A stretch of 64,000 bases of DNA from Chlorophyllum brunneum (taxonomy: Eukaryota > Basidiomycota > Agaricomycetes > Agaricales > Agaricaceae), in assembly GCA_963576785.1 (NCBI GenBank), contig OY756139.1, positions 4,278,001 to 4,342,000 of the forward strand, written 5' to 3'. Position 1 is the first letter of the stretch. Each line of letters opens with the position of its first letter. Of this stretch, positions 11,625-20,253 are shown piece by piece. The notes under the pieces are model-generated. The model ran no database searches and was not told where the DNA came from. It worked only from the letters and a program-made list of their open reading frames with translations. The position numbers and the translations under genes were made by a program.

Positions 11625-14600
11625 TCATAATTGCTGCTTTTTACCTCCCCTTTTTATAGGTTTCGTCCTCAAAATCTTGCTCATAAATTCTTGTACCGCT
11701 TCCTTGGCGTTGTCTAAATTTGTCTCGTCTTCCCATGTATCTTCTTCGGACGTATATCCTTTCCAGTGTACTAGGTACCGTTTTCGTTTTCCTTTTGTGC
11801 GGTGTCCTCAGACTTCGTCTACTTCGTAATGTTCCTCATCATTGACTATCTCAGGGATTGGTGGTGGCGGATTGCGCTGGCTGTCATACTCGGGGTTATG
11901 ATAGGGGGAGAGTAGTCTGCTGTTGAACACATCGTGTATCGCCCATGTTTCAGGTAGCTCCAGCTGGTAGCTTGTTTCGCCTATTTTTTCTTTTACTCAG
12001 AACGGTCTGTATCTCCTGTGGTCAAGTTTTTTTGTTGGTCTTGTTGTCCTAATATTGTCTGCCTTGAGCCAAATTTGGTCTCCTGCTCGGTACTCATGTT
12101 CTGGCTTTGTGCTGTTCCATTTCTTCATTTGTACCTGGTTTTGTTGTAGCATCTTGATCGTCTCTTGGCATATGTCCTGTAGCTCCTGTATTCGCTCCGT
12201 GATTGCAGGGGCCTTGATCTCATTTGAGATGTCTCCTTTCCATGGGTGTTGTCCGTATACTATCTGGAACGGCGAATGTCCCGTGGCACTATGTGTTTTA
12301 TCGTTGTACTGGAATTCTGCGGTGCTGAGCCATTTCTTCCAGTTGTCCTGTGCATGGTTGATTACGTTTCTGAGGTATGCCTCGACCTCTTGGTTGATGC
12401 ATTCCGTTTGACCATCTGTTTGTGGATGGTATGCTGTGGATAGGTTACGTTGGGTGCCGGTTGCTCTGCAAAGTTCCGCCATGAATTTTGATGCGAATTG
12501 TGGACCTCTGTCACTGATGATCCTGCGTGGTATCCCATGTTGTCTCCATATGTCGTCCCGATATATATCTCCTAGCTCCTCGGATGATAGGGTGGTGTTA
12601 ACTGCACGTAGTCTGATCATTTTGCTGAAACAATCAACGATGACAAGTATCGCATCGTATCCCTCTGATTCTGGCAGTGGTCCTATCATGTCGATTGATA
12701 TCTCTTCCCATGGTCCGGTGGGTATTGGTAGCGGATGGAGGTGTGTGGTAGGTCGTGTTCGGAGTATTTTGTTTCGTTGACATGTGTCGCATCCCTTGAT
12801 GTATCGTTTAACATCATTGCGCATTTGTGGCCACCAATATGTCCTTTTGAGGAGTTCGATCATTCTGTGTTGTCCCGGGTGTCCTACGTCCGTTCTGTCG
12901 TGGTGTTGTTGGAGTATTTCTTGGCGTAACTCGGTGTTTGGTGGTACGTATATTCTTCCTTCGAAGATGGGTAATCCATCAGTTTCCCATATCTCTTCTG
13001 GTCGTTTCTCTTTTTCTCTTAACCATTGTGTTTCTCTCCTCTGCTCCTTTTGTAATCGGTGTTTCAGGTCTTCTTCTCCCGATATATCCCAAATTTGTCT
13101 GATCTCGGTGGTATTGTTGTCGAATAAGTGGTCGGGTAATAGTGTGATATTTGTGTTGTCTCTGGTTGTATCCGTTTTCGCTAGTCTTGATAACACATCT
13201 GCTTTTGTGTTTGTTTTTCCGGGTATGTGTTTTAATGTGTAGTGATATTCCTGTAGTTCCAGTTGCCATCTCGCCTGTCATCCTGTGAGTTGTTGCGGTT
13301 TCCTGAAGTATTCCAAGTTCTTGTGGTCCGTCCATATCTCGAATGGTTTGTCGGCATCAAGTAGATATTGTCTCCAAGTTTTGATTGCTTCTCGGATTGC
13401 CAATAGTTCTTTGTCGTAGATTTGGTAGTTTCGTTCTGCTGGTGTCATTGTTCTCGAGTGGAAGGCGATTGGGTGCCACTGGTCATTCTGGTCTTGTGAT
13501 AATACCACTCCTACTCCGTATCCTGACACGTCCACTTCCACTCTATATTGTCCTTTGTCTCGGGGCATTGCTAGTACTGGTTCGCTTGTGATTTTCTTCT
13601 TGATTTTTTCAAACGCTTGCTGTTGTCGTTCTGACCATGACCATTGCGCATCCTTCTTCTTTAGCTCGTGTAGTGGTGTTGCTATGTTACTGAAGTCTTG
13701 TATGAATCGTTGGTAGAAGTTTGCAAAGCCCAGGAATTTTTCGACGTCTTTCATGGACTTGGGTGTTGGCCATTCCCTTACTGCTTTCACCTTCTCTTCC
13801 TCCATTTTAACGCTGCCCTGTCCTACTACAAAGCCCAATATGGGTATTTCCTTCACGTCGAACATACATTTTGATCGCTTGAAGTAGAGCTGGTGTTTGG
13901 CTGCAATGTCTAAGAACCGCATCGTTCTTTTCTCGAGTTCTTCCTGTGTGGTCCCTGGAATGACAAAATCGTCCATGTAGTTGACGAGCGCTCCTTCATG
14001 TAATAGTTCCCGAAATATCGTGTTCATCATTCTCTGAAAGGTTGCTGGTGAATTGCTCATCCCGAAGAACATGACCGTAGGTTCGAATAATCCGCTGTTT
14101 GTTACGAACGCTGCCTTCCATTCATCTCCTTTCCTGATTCTGATGTTGTTGTATCCCCAAATGATATTGAGCTTGTTAAACACTTTTGCATCCTTTAATC
14201 AATCTAGAACTTTGCCTATGAGTGGCAGTGGCATTTTATCCTTGATAGTGTGTTCATTCAGCTTTTTGTAATCTTGTACCAGGCGTTTTGTTCCGTCCTT
14301 CTTTGGTATAAAGAAACATGGGGTGGCGTAGGGGGATTGTGATGGTCTGATTTGTCCTGAGGCGAGGTTTTCGTCGAGGAACTTCTGTAGTTCCTGTTTT
14401 TCCGTTATTGTCATCGGATAAACTTTGGACTGTAGTACCGGGGGTGCATCCTCTGACAGATTTATCTCGTGGTCCCATACTGTGTGTGCGGGTAAATTAT
14501 CAAAGTTCTTCTTGTTGAATAGGTGGGTGTATTGTCAGAGGTATGGTGGTAGATCTTCGTCATCCGTCCGGTCTGCCTTTTTCTCTTCAATGTGTTCCTT

Positions 14601-15047
14601 GACTGTCTGTATTTTCTCGTTGAACTGTATGTCGCTATGTGATATTTTGCAATCTTCTGGACATCTAGTGAATCATATGACGTGATTGTTCCAATCGATT
14701 TCCGGGTTATGCTTAACCAGCCAATCGTGTCCGAGATATAAGTCCGCGCTTTCCAATTGTGTTACTAGAGCGTCGATTTGTTCCATGTGGTTGCCGTTGT
14801 TTAGTACCAGTTGTGCCTTGTCCGTTATTTTTCCTTTCCTGTTTTCCGTTCCGTCGGCATTGATTACTTTGATCAGGGTTTCCAGGGGTTTAGTCGGGAT
14901 CTGTTCTTCCTCTATTGTTCGTTGTGCTATGCACGTGTGGGTGCATCCGGAGTCTACCAGGGTTGTAATTGGTCTGCGTCCTTTTCTTGTCTGGATTGTT
15001 GAGTCGAGGAGAAGTTCGCGCGTAGAGTTTCGTTTTTGGGGAATCAT
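11625..15047 (-). pseudogene. GypA-1 pol: protease, RT, RNase H, integrase, chromodomain
   Basis: One frame with several stops. Protease TTLVDSGCTHTCIA (about 14925-14965). RT from the TPCFFIPKKDGTKRLVQDYK block (about 14270-14330) to catalytic VNYMDDFVI (about 13960-13985). RNase H with VEVDVSGYGVG (about 13520) and TDHKNLEYF (about 13320). Integrase zinc domain HHDRTDVGHPGQH to CDTCQRNK (about 12780-12920), then DMIGPLPE, SDRGPQFASKF and the QTDGQTECINQEVEAY block (D, D, E). The chromodomain YLVHWKGYTSEEDTWE is at about 11725-11775. A TGA lies between RNase H and integrase (about 13277), shared with GypA-4. Pol is in the -1 frame relative to gag. Its stop overlaps the next ATG (ATGA). Confidence 0.92.
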
Positions 15048-15106
15048 GTATCATCTATTGTGTGATAGAACAGAAACTCTAGGTTTATTGGCTCGCAGGT
15101 TTGCGC

Positions 15107-16351
15107 CTACTCGGAGCCTTCGACAAAATCCTCTTTCTCCTCCCTTTCTTGTTCATCGTCCTCGTTGATCTTTCTGATATGCGCTTTCTTGGGCGCCCGG
15201 CAGTTCTTCGAGATGTGGCCCTGATTGCCACAATTGTAACATGTTATTTTGGTGTATGTGACTTTCATCTTCTTCCTGCAGTATTTGGCGATATGCCCAT
15301 AGAGGTTGCAATTGTAGCACCTCGGTTTTCCATTTTGATCGGTGTCTGCTCTTTGTCTTCCTATCTCCATTGGTTGTCTTCTACCTCCATAGATAACTCC
15401 GGTGGTGGTTCTGACATCTCCTCGGGTGATGTCCGTTGCTTCATAGCCTTGTCCTACTGCAAGGATCGTGGTTTTCCATTTGCTATATGTCATTGGGACG
15501 GAGGCTGTCGGGTAGCCTACTATGGTTCGAATAATGTCTGCTCGGGTGTGACGTTTGAGGAGGAATATTGCATGGGTGTTGTCTGTCCCCGCTTGGGCTC
15601 TTAATGCCTCGAATTCGATTAAGAAATCTGCCGTGTTCTTCTTTCCCTGTTTAAATGTCTCTATTTCTCCTTCTGCTATAGCTTTCCTATTCCCCAAGGA
15701 GAATGTGGCTTCTATTTCTTTTGTGAAGTCATCCCAACCCAGGGTTTTCTTATTCTGGATGGCCTGTAGCTGTGTGTTGGCGTAAGGGCCTGCTAGCCCC
15801 CCTTTCATTCTTGCCAAAATAGCTACTATCTTCTGTTCATCTTCATCTATCTTATTGAACATTAGCCACAAGGATATGGCTCTCCACCAATCATCGAATT
15901 TAGTTCTATCTCCATCGAAATATCCTGGCTCTGGGGCTAGGTTCTTTGGGACGTTGATTTCGTCTGTCATTTCTGGTTCTAATTCTGGTTTGCTGTGTTC
16001 GTTTTCGTAGGTCTCGGCGATTTCTATATCGGCTGTGGCGTCGGCGACTTCTGTGTTGATTTCTTCTTCAAATGGGGTTGGTTCTTTGTCTGTGCTGTGT
16101 TCGGATTCTTCTTTGTAGGTCTCGGTGACTTCTATGTCGGATGTAGTCTCGGCGACTTCTATGTCGAATTCGGTCTCAAATAGAGCTGTGTTCTCGTCTA
16201 CGCTGTGTTCGGATTTCTGCTGTTTAAGGCCTTCAGGGATTTCTGGTTCTGTTGATCGTTTGGATCCTATTGCTACGGGTGAACCCTGGATGTCGGATGG
16301 TCTCGGAGCTCTGTATCTTCTTGGTGTTCTCGATGAGCTACTGCTGCTCAT
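15107..16351 (-). CDS. GypA-1 Gag, 414 aa
   Basis: Intact open frame, starting with a Ser run and a basic patch (SSSSSSRTPRRYRAPRP). Next come imperfect acidic repeats of the type EVAETTSDIEVTETY (residues ~50-125), then a conserved capsid-like core (FDGDRTKFDDWWRAISLWLMF, from residue ~140). Two CCHC knuckles follow, CYNCNLYGHIAKYC and CYNCGNQGHISKNC (residues ~345-380), and an acidic tail ends the protein. It would form the particle and bind element RNA. The same protein appears broken in GypA-2, -3 and -4, with differing numbers of acidic repeats. The ATG is shared by GypA-1, -2, -3 and -4. Confidence 0.9.
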   Translation of the reverse strand: MSSSSSSRTPRRYRAPRPSDIQGSPVAIGSKRSTEPEIPEGLKQQKSEHSVDENTALFETEFDIEVAETTSDIEVTETYKEESEHSTDKEPTPFEEEINTEVADATADIEIAETYENEHSKPELEPEMTDEINVPKNLAPEPGYFDGDRTKFDDWWRAISLWLMFNKIDEDEQKIVAILARMKGGLAGPYANTQLQAIQNKKTLGWDDFTKEIEATFSLGNRKAIAEGEIETFKQGKKNTADFLIEFEALRAQAGTDNTHAIFLLKRHTRADIIRTIVGYPTASVPMTYSKWKTTILAVGQGYEATDITRGDVRTTTGVIYGGRRQPMEIGRQRADTDQNGKPRCYNCNLYGHIAKYCRKKMKVTYTKITCYNCGNQGHISKNCRAPKKAHIRKINEDDEQEREEKEDFVEGSE

Positions 16352-16431
16352 ATACTGTCATCTTGGTCGGAGGCTATTATTCCAAGCCTAGCTACAAATA
16401 GTGGCACCTCTCTTGCAAGGTGAGTCGAATG

Positions 16432-16443
16432 ACACTTTACCAA
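16432..16443 (-). promoter_or_regulatory. GypA-1 self-priming primer-binding site
   Basis: TTGGTAAAGTGT on the minus strand, one base inside the LTR. It is the exact reverse complement of ACACTTTACCAA in the adjacent LTR (plus coordinates 16528-16539), downstream of its TATATAAAG box. Confidence 0.75.
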
Positions 16444-16444
16444 A

Positions 16445-16684
16445 TGTTACGACCTTAGTCTCTGACTCAGGTTGCAAGCCTTTGGATAAAGGAAAGGAAG
16501 TAGAGAAAGGAAGAAGGGATGATACGATTGGTAAAGTGTAAGGAATACATCAAGTATTACTACACTTTATATACTAGTGGTGAGGGCTAAGAATAAGGGA
16601 GTCAAGTAAAGGAGTCATAGGAGACGAGTAGAATGAGTCAGGCAGAAGGCATAGCCTCTAGGGGTGATACAGGAGATGAAACAA
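16445..16684 (-). repeat. GypA-1 inner 5' LTR, first ~60 bp of U3 missing
   Basis: Matches the GypA LTR from its gag-side end TGTTACGACC (plus strand) but stops at GATGAAACAAG, where the other LTRs continue another ~60 bp. The adjoining 129 bp are foreign. Confidence 0.85.
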
Positions 16685-16813
16685 GGGGATCAAGGCAAGA
16701 ACTACAGAGATAGGAAAAGACACTGTAGTCTAAATATGGACATAATTAGCGATCAGATTCATGGGTGATCAGATCTGTGCCACTGCACTGTTCAAGCTAT
16801 GAACCCTTATTAG
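16685..16813 (-). repeat. Copia-2-type leader fragment between two GypA LTRs
   Basis: The reverse complement (GGGTTCATAGCTTGAACAGTG and onward) matches 27861-27950, the leader just before the Copia-2 gag ATG, over roughly 80-90 bases with scattered differences. It looks like a recombination scar. Confidence 0.65.
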
Positions 16814-17114
16814 TGTTACGACCTTAGTCTCTGACTCAGGTTGCAAGCCTTTGGATAAAGGGAAGGAAGTAGAGAAAGGAAGAAGGGATGATACAATTGG
16901 TAAAGTGTAAGGAATACATCAAGTATTACTACACTTTATATACTAGTGGTGAGGGCTAAGAATAAGGGAGTCGAGTAAAGGAGTCATAGGAGACGAGTAG
17001 AATGAGTCAGGCAGAAGGCATAGCCTCTAGGGGTGATACAGGAGATGAAACAAGTATGCGGGTACATGAGGTAATGGGCGCATGATAGGAATGAACGGCC
17101 TATAGTTCATAACA
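16814..17114 (-). repeat. GypA outer LTR (301 bp)
   Basis: Complete TGTTACGACC to GTTCATAACA. Its outer flank ACAAT pairs with ACGAT left of 10284, so this LTR, not the inner one, is the insertion partner of the 3' LTR. Confidence 0.9.
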
Positions 17115-17202
17115 ACAATCTTCCAATGTTGTGAGAACAGACCTTCAACTCACTCAGAAGCAAACGAGGAGGCCTGTCTTGGTCGTTGGGTGTATTATTC
17201 AT
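17115..17202 (-). pseudogene. L1 ORF2 start, cut off by GypA-1
   Basis: ATG at 17200-17202 overlaps the ORF1 stop as ATGA. The first ~29 codons include DQDRPP and the endonuclease start ELKVCSHNIG, matching L2 ORF2 at 29832. The rest continues at 10283. Confidence 0.85.
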
Positions 17203-19149
17203 TGGGGGGGGTTAGTCTGGCTTTGACTAGCCTGGGATGAGGAGGAGGGGGGCAGTGGGACTCCTCTGTTGGCTCTTAATTCGAGCGCTCTGTTGGCATG
17301 CCAGTCATGGTCAAATTGCTTCTTCCAAAACTGACATTTATGGTCAGTGGCAAGGTGATCCTTGCCACAGTTGGAGCATGTAGCCTTATGGGGGCATGGT
17401 TCTCCAGAGGGGGTGGCCGCGATGGGCGGGTCCGCTTTATCATTGCCCTTGCAGCAGTAGGCGAAGGTGCGGTGGTTGGCGGTGGAGTGGGGACCCTTGC
17501 AGTGAGTGCAGGTGAACAGCCTTGCATGGCATCGGATTAGAGGGTGGCCCCATCTGCAACACTTGGCGCAGAATGGAACCCCCAGGTTGGTGTTGGCCCT
17601 CCTGATGCAGAAGAAACCTCTGTAAATGTTGAGGAACTTGTCCTCAATCTTTGCGATGTTGGACCCCACCTTGGAATCCCAGATTTCGAACCACACCATG
17701 CAGGTGTCTGAGTGTTTAGAGTTGCATCACGAATTGGATAGCATCCGAGTGGATGGAATTCCGGACACTGGTGACAACATCGGCTTCAGTGAGGACCTGT
17801 CCTCGGGGGGTGATATAACTGACATCCGTGACTTTCACGAACGATTTGGATTTGGGGAGGGATGCATCACCTGTAGTGATCCCACCAAACTTCTCTTTGA
17901 GCCACGCTTTGACAATGTCGAGCTCCGTAGGGGTCAACACCTCCGAGGTGTGGACCATGAGGCCCAGCTTACCCTGCGAGGTGGCGATGACCCTAGTTTT
18001 GGACTTCTCTGCTATGAGGCAAGCATTGAGAGAGTCAATAATGGCCCCAAAGTTGGAAACATTAGGCCCGGTAAGAAGAGGAATGATGACCTGCTTGCAC
18101 AAGGGACCATTCAGTGTGGAGTGGATGACGCCAGCTTTCTTAGCTGGCTTTTTGTTTGTGGGGGAGGGAGAGGAGAAGGCAGCATTGTACATCACCACTA
18201 CCTTCTCATGGGACAATTCTGGGAACTTGCTCGCAAACTCTAGGAGTTTGAGAGGATTGTGCCCAGTGGAAGCAGGAGTGGAGACAGAGTTCTTACTACC
18301 TTTGGCCACAGCTGCAGCATAGGAGGTTTTTGCACCTACCTGAGGGTTTTCGGTATCCTTGGGAGGGGAAACCGGAGTTTTGGCAGCCTTGTCAGGCACA
18401 GGAGTGGGAGCAGGGTTTGATGTCTTTGGCCCAGTGGCGGCAGTCTTCATGGCCACTCCTTTGGGTTTCCGACCCCTACGTTTCTTGTTGTGTATGACGG
18501 TCTTGAACTCTACCTTGGTGATCATCTGCATGTCATCATTGGAGATACCCGAATGAGTGACTTTATTGCCACCAGTTCATGTGTCATCATTGGAGATACC
18601 CAAATGAGTGACAACACCCGGAGTGACAATGTGCTCAATGACCTCCATGCAGACGTCGTCGGGTTTGCATGTGGGGGCTTTGGAGGCCGTGTGTCAAAGG
18701 GGGGAAGTGTCTGGTTGAGGTGTTTCCTCAGTGCAGACAGTAATCTTACCAAAATTGATCCCCATCCAACCCAGGAGATCATTCTTCTGCTCATCAATGG
18801 CAACCTTGAGCCATCCCGCCTTCATCAGGGTCTCCGTTAGTTCAGTGAAGGCCCGCCCAAATGCGAGTCCCTCATCACCACTCATATTAAATGTGCTGCA
18901 GGCCTTAACCCACTCGGAGATCTTACAAACCTCCCTAACAGCATTGTCATAAAATTCCTCTGGTCCACCTTCGTGTTCCACAGTGTCTTCTTCCACGTCT
19001 TCTATTTTGAGCTCCAATTCTTCCTCCACTTGGTCGACCCAGTCTTTTCTGTTGTCTTTTCCTGAGTAGTAGTGGTCGCCCTCCAGCCTTACTCGTTTGG
19101 ATGATCGGTGGGCAGTCTTTTCTACATCACTAATAAACCCCCCAGTCAT
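17199..19149 (-). pseudogene. L1 ORF1: Gag-like RNA-binding protein with zinc knuckles
   Basis: The central region is Lys/Ala/Pro-rich (18531 leftward), followed by a conserved block ending in the LTPTELDIVKAWLKEKFGGI segment. The C-terminal zinc array (17250-17580) is CAKCCRWGHPLIRC, then CTHCKGPHSTANHRTFAYC, then CSNCGKDHLATDHKC. It is the LINE particle or RNA-chaperone protein. Broken by stops near 18530-18693 and by a frame change near 17700, where L2 has about 12 extra bases. A duplicated GISNDD phrase sits at 18536-18610. Its first ~120 codons are in the inverted block 19494-19866. Confidence 0.85.
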
Positions 19150-19151
19150 CC

Positions 19152-19493
19152 ATGGATCCCAACCAATCCACTAACCCCTTCCTCAAGCAAAATAGAGTTT
19201 CAGACCCTGATAGACAAGTACCTCTCATGAATCTCACCTATCCCAGTCCCTCAGCAGACTCCACCCTGACCCAAATCACCAAACTCCTCAGCAAATCTCT
19301 CCTGACCTCGATCTACCCCAATCCATCCACCTCGCACAGTCACCCCCACTTTCAATCCAATGATGACCAGCCTCCCATCAGTAGACATTGACAGAACCAC
19401 CAACAAGATAACCAGGGGATACAACCTGACCCCACAAATGCAGATGACCTATCATCTATATCTGATGAGGACCTTTCAGAATTCCTCTCAACA
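19152..19493 (+). pseudogene. GypB-1 ORF3, middle part (inverted)
   Basis: A frame starting MDPNQSTNPFLKQ with one TGA (19389-19391), ending DLSEFLST at the L1 duplication. The next residues of the protein, TSHIIQAMHF, begin at 5851 on the minus strand. Rich in Pro, Ser, Asn and Gln, and probably disordered. Confidence 0.65.
19479..19493 (+). repeat. L1 target-site duplication, 5' copy (15 bp)
   Basis: GAATTCCTCTCAACA, identical to the copy after the L1 poly(A) (5852-5866, minus strand). Its plus orientation records the inversion. Confidence 0.85.
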
Positions 19494-19866
19494 TCCCTTC
19501 TTTGACTCGTACCACCACCATCAATTTTCAAGAGTCAATTGCACAGTGCTAGTCTACAGTACAGAGGATATCCAATGCCTGCGTTACGTTCTAACCTCTC
19601 TCCAAGAGAGACCATGCCAGATGGTGACAGGGACACCTTCTGGGACACACCACGTGTTCCAGCCCCCTCCATTTTCGCAGCCTCTATGGCTCTGCCCCCT
19701 CCCAGTATCCTGTTCCCTAGGACGCCATCTATGACCAGGCCTTTCATCCCCACAGACCAGGCCTATAGCAACACCATCCCTCTGTCAGTTCTCAGCAGAA
19801 AGCCGTCAACACCCCTGCAGTCCTCGGTACCCCTGGTACTTGTGAAGGACCGATGGGCTGGGGGAT
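19494..19866 (+). pseudogene. L1 ORF1 N-terminal region (inverted)
   Basis: It begins at the first L1 base after the duplication. A frame rich in Pro and Ser (ASLQYRGYPMPALRSN, DTFWDTPRVPAPSIF) runs to VKDRWAGG, which continues in frame at 19149 once the inversion is undone. A TGA lies near its start. No other LINE copy in the window reaches this far 5', so the assignment rests on the junctions. Confidence 0.6.
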
Positions 19867-20214
19867 GGTGAATATGTGATGTTTCTGAGGTACTGGTCTT
19901 GTGAAGTTGAGGGATAAGAGGATCTCCGGATTAATAAGGGACATGGCAATAGCAATCTTTGCTGACTGGTCTGCATATCCATCATTTCTGAGGATTCTTG
20001 TGTTCTCATTGATATCATCTCATTGTTGTCTAGTAAGATTACTGATATTTCTAGTGAGAGAACTTATGGAGAGGCAGATTCCGGTGAGTTTGACATCAGA
20101 GTCATTGAGTCTTGCTGGGGGGATTGATTGTTTGACATGTTCAAATGAGGATGATTTAGATGAAGAGGTAATTGGGGTGGAGGCTGAAGAATTGATAGAA
20201 GAGGTAGAGGACAT
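19867..20214 (-). pseudogene. GypB-1 ORF3, N-terminal part
   Basis: Starts with MSSTSSINSSASTPITSSS (Ser/Thr-rich, 20214). After a TGA at 20020-20022 (Arg position) it continues through DDINENTRILRNDGYADQSA to the inversion breakpoint. It lies 40 bp after the pol stop, in the place where GypA and GypC carry their own ORF3. Confidence 0.65.
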
Positions 20215-20253
20215 TTTATAGGTTTATGGTGATTTCTTGTTCTGGTTCTGGAT

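Larger units (their letters stand above)
10284..17114 (-). mobile_element. GypA-1: gypsy chromovirus inserted in L1 ORF2
   Basis: The LTR at 10284-10585 and the LTR at 16814-17114 are flanked by ACGAT (10279-10283) and ACAAT (17115-17119), a 5-bp duplication with one G/A change. Internal order on the minus strand: gag, pol (protease, RT, RNase H, integrase, chromodomain), ORF3. The 5' side is unusual: a truncated LTR (16445-16684) and a 129-bp copia-like piece lie between gag and the outer LTR, so the 5' end is recombinant. Confidence 0.9.
5867..19866 (-). mobile_element. L1: Tad1-type LINE interrupted by GypA-1, 5' end inverted
   Basis: The poly(A) tail is the T run at 5867-5879. The body reads leftward: ORF1 N-terminus (19494-19866, now inverted), ORF1 (17199-19149), ORF2 start (17115-17202), GypA-1 insertion, rest of ORF2 (6317-10283), 3' UTR (5880-6316). 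Without GypA-1 it is about 6.8 kb, a normal full length. Its host is GypB-1 ORF3. APE endonuclease, RT, RNase H and a C-terminal CCHC in that order match the fungal Tad1 clade. Confidence 0.88.
19143..19871. other. About 0.72-kb inversion joining GypB-1 ORF3 and L1 ORF1
   Basis: Turning this block over repairs two things at once. L1 ORF1 reads in frame from VKDRWAGG into FISDVEK, and GypB-1 ORF3 reads in frame from KHHIFT into MDPNQ. It also puts the two 15-bp L1 duplications in the same orientation. The breakpoints carry the inverted heptamers CCCCCAG (left) and CTGGGGG (right). Confidence 0.75.

Noticed and set aside
12055..13242. Several plus-strand frames of 60-150 codons over GypA pol
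   Set aside because: They are antisense shadows of the integrase and RNase H frames and show no domain.
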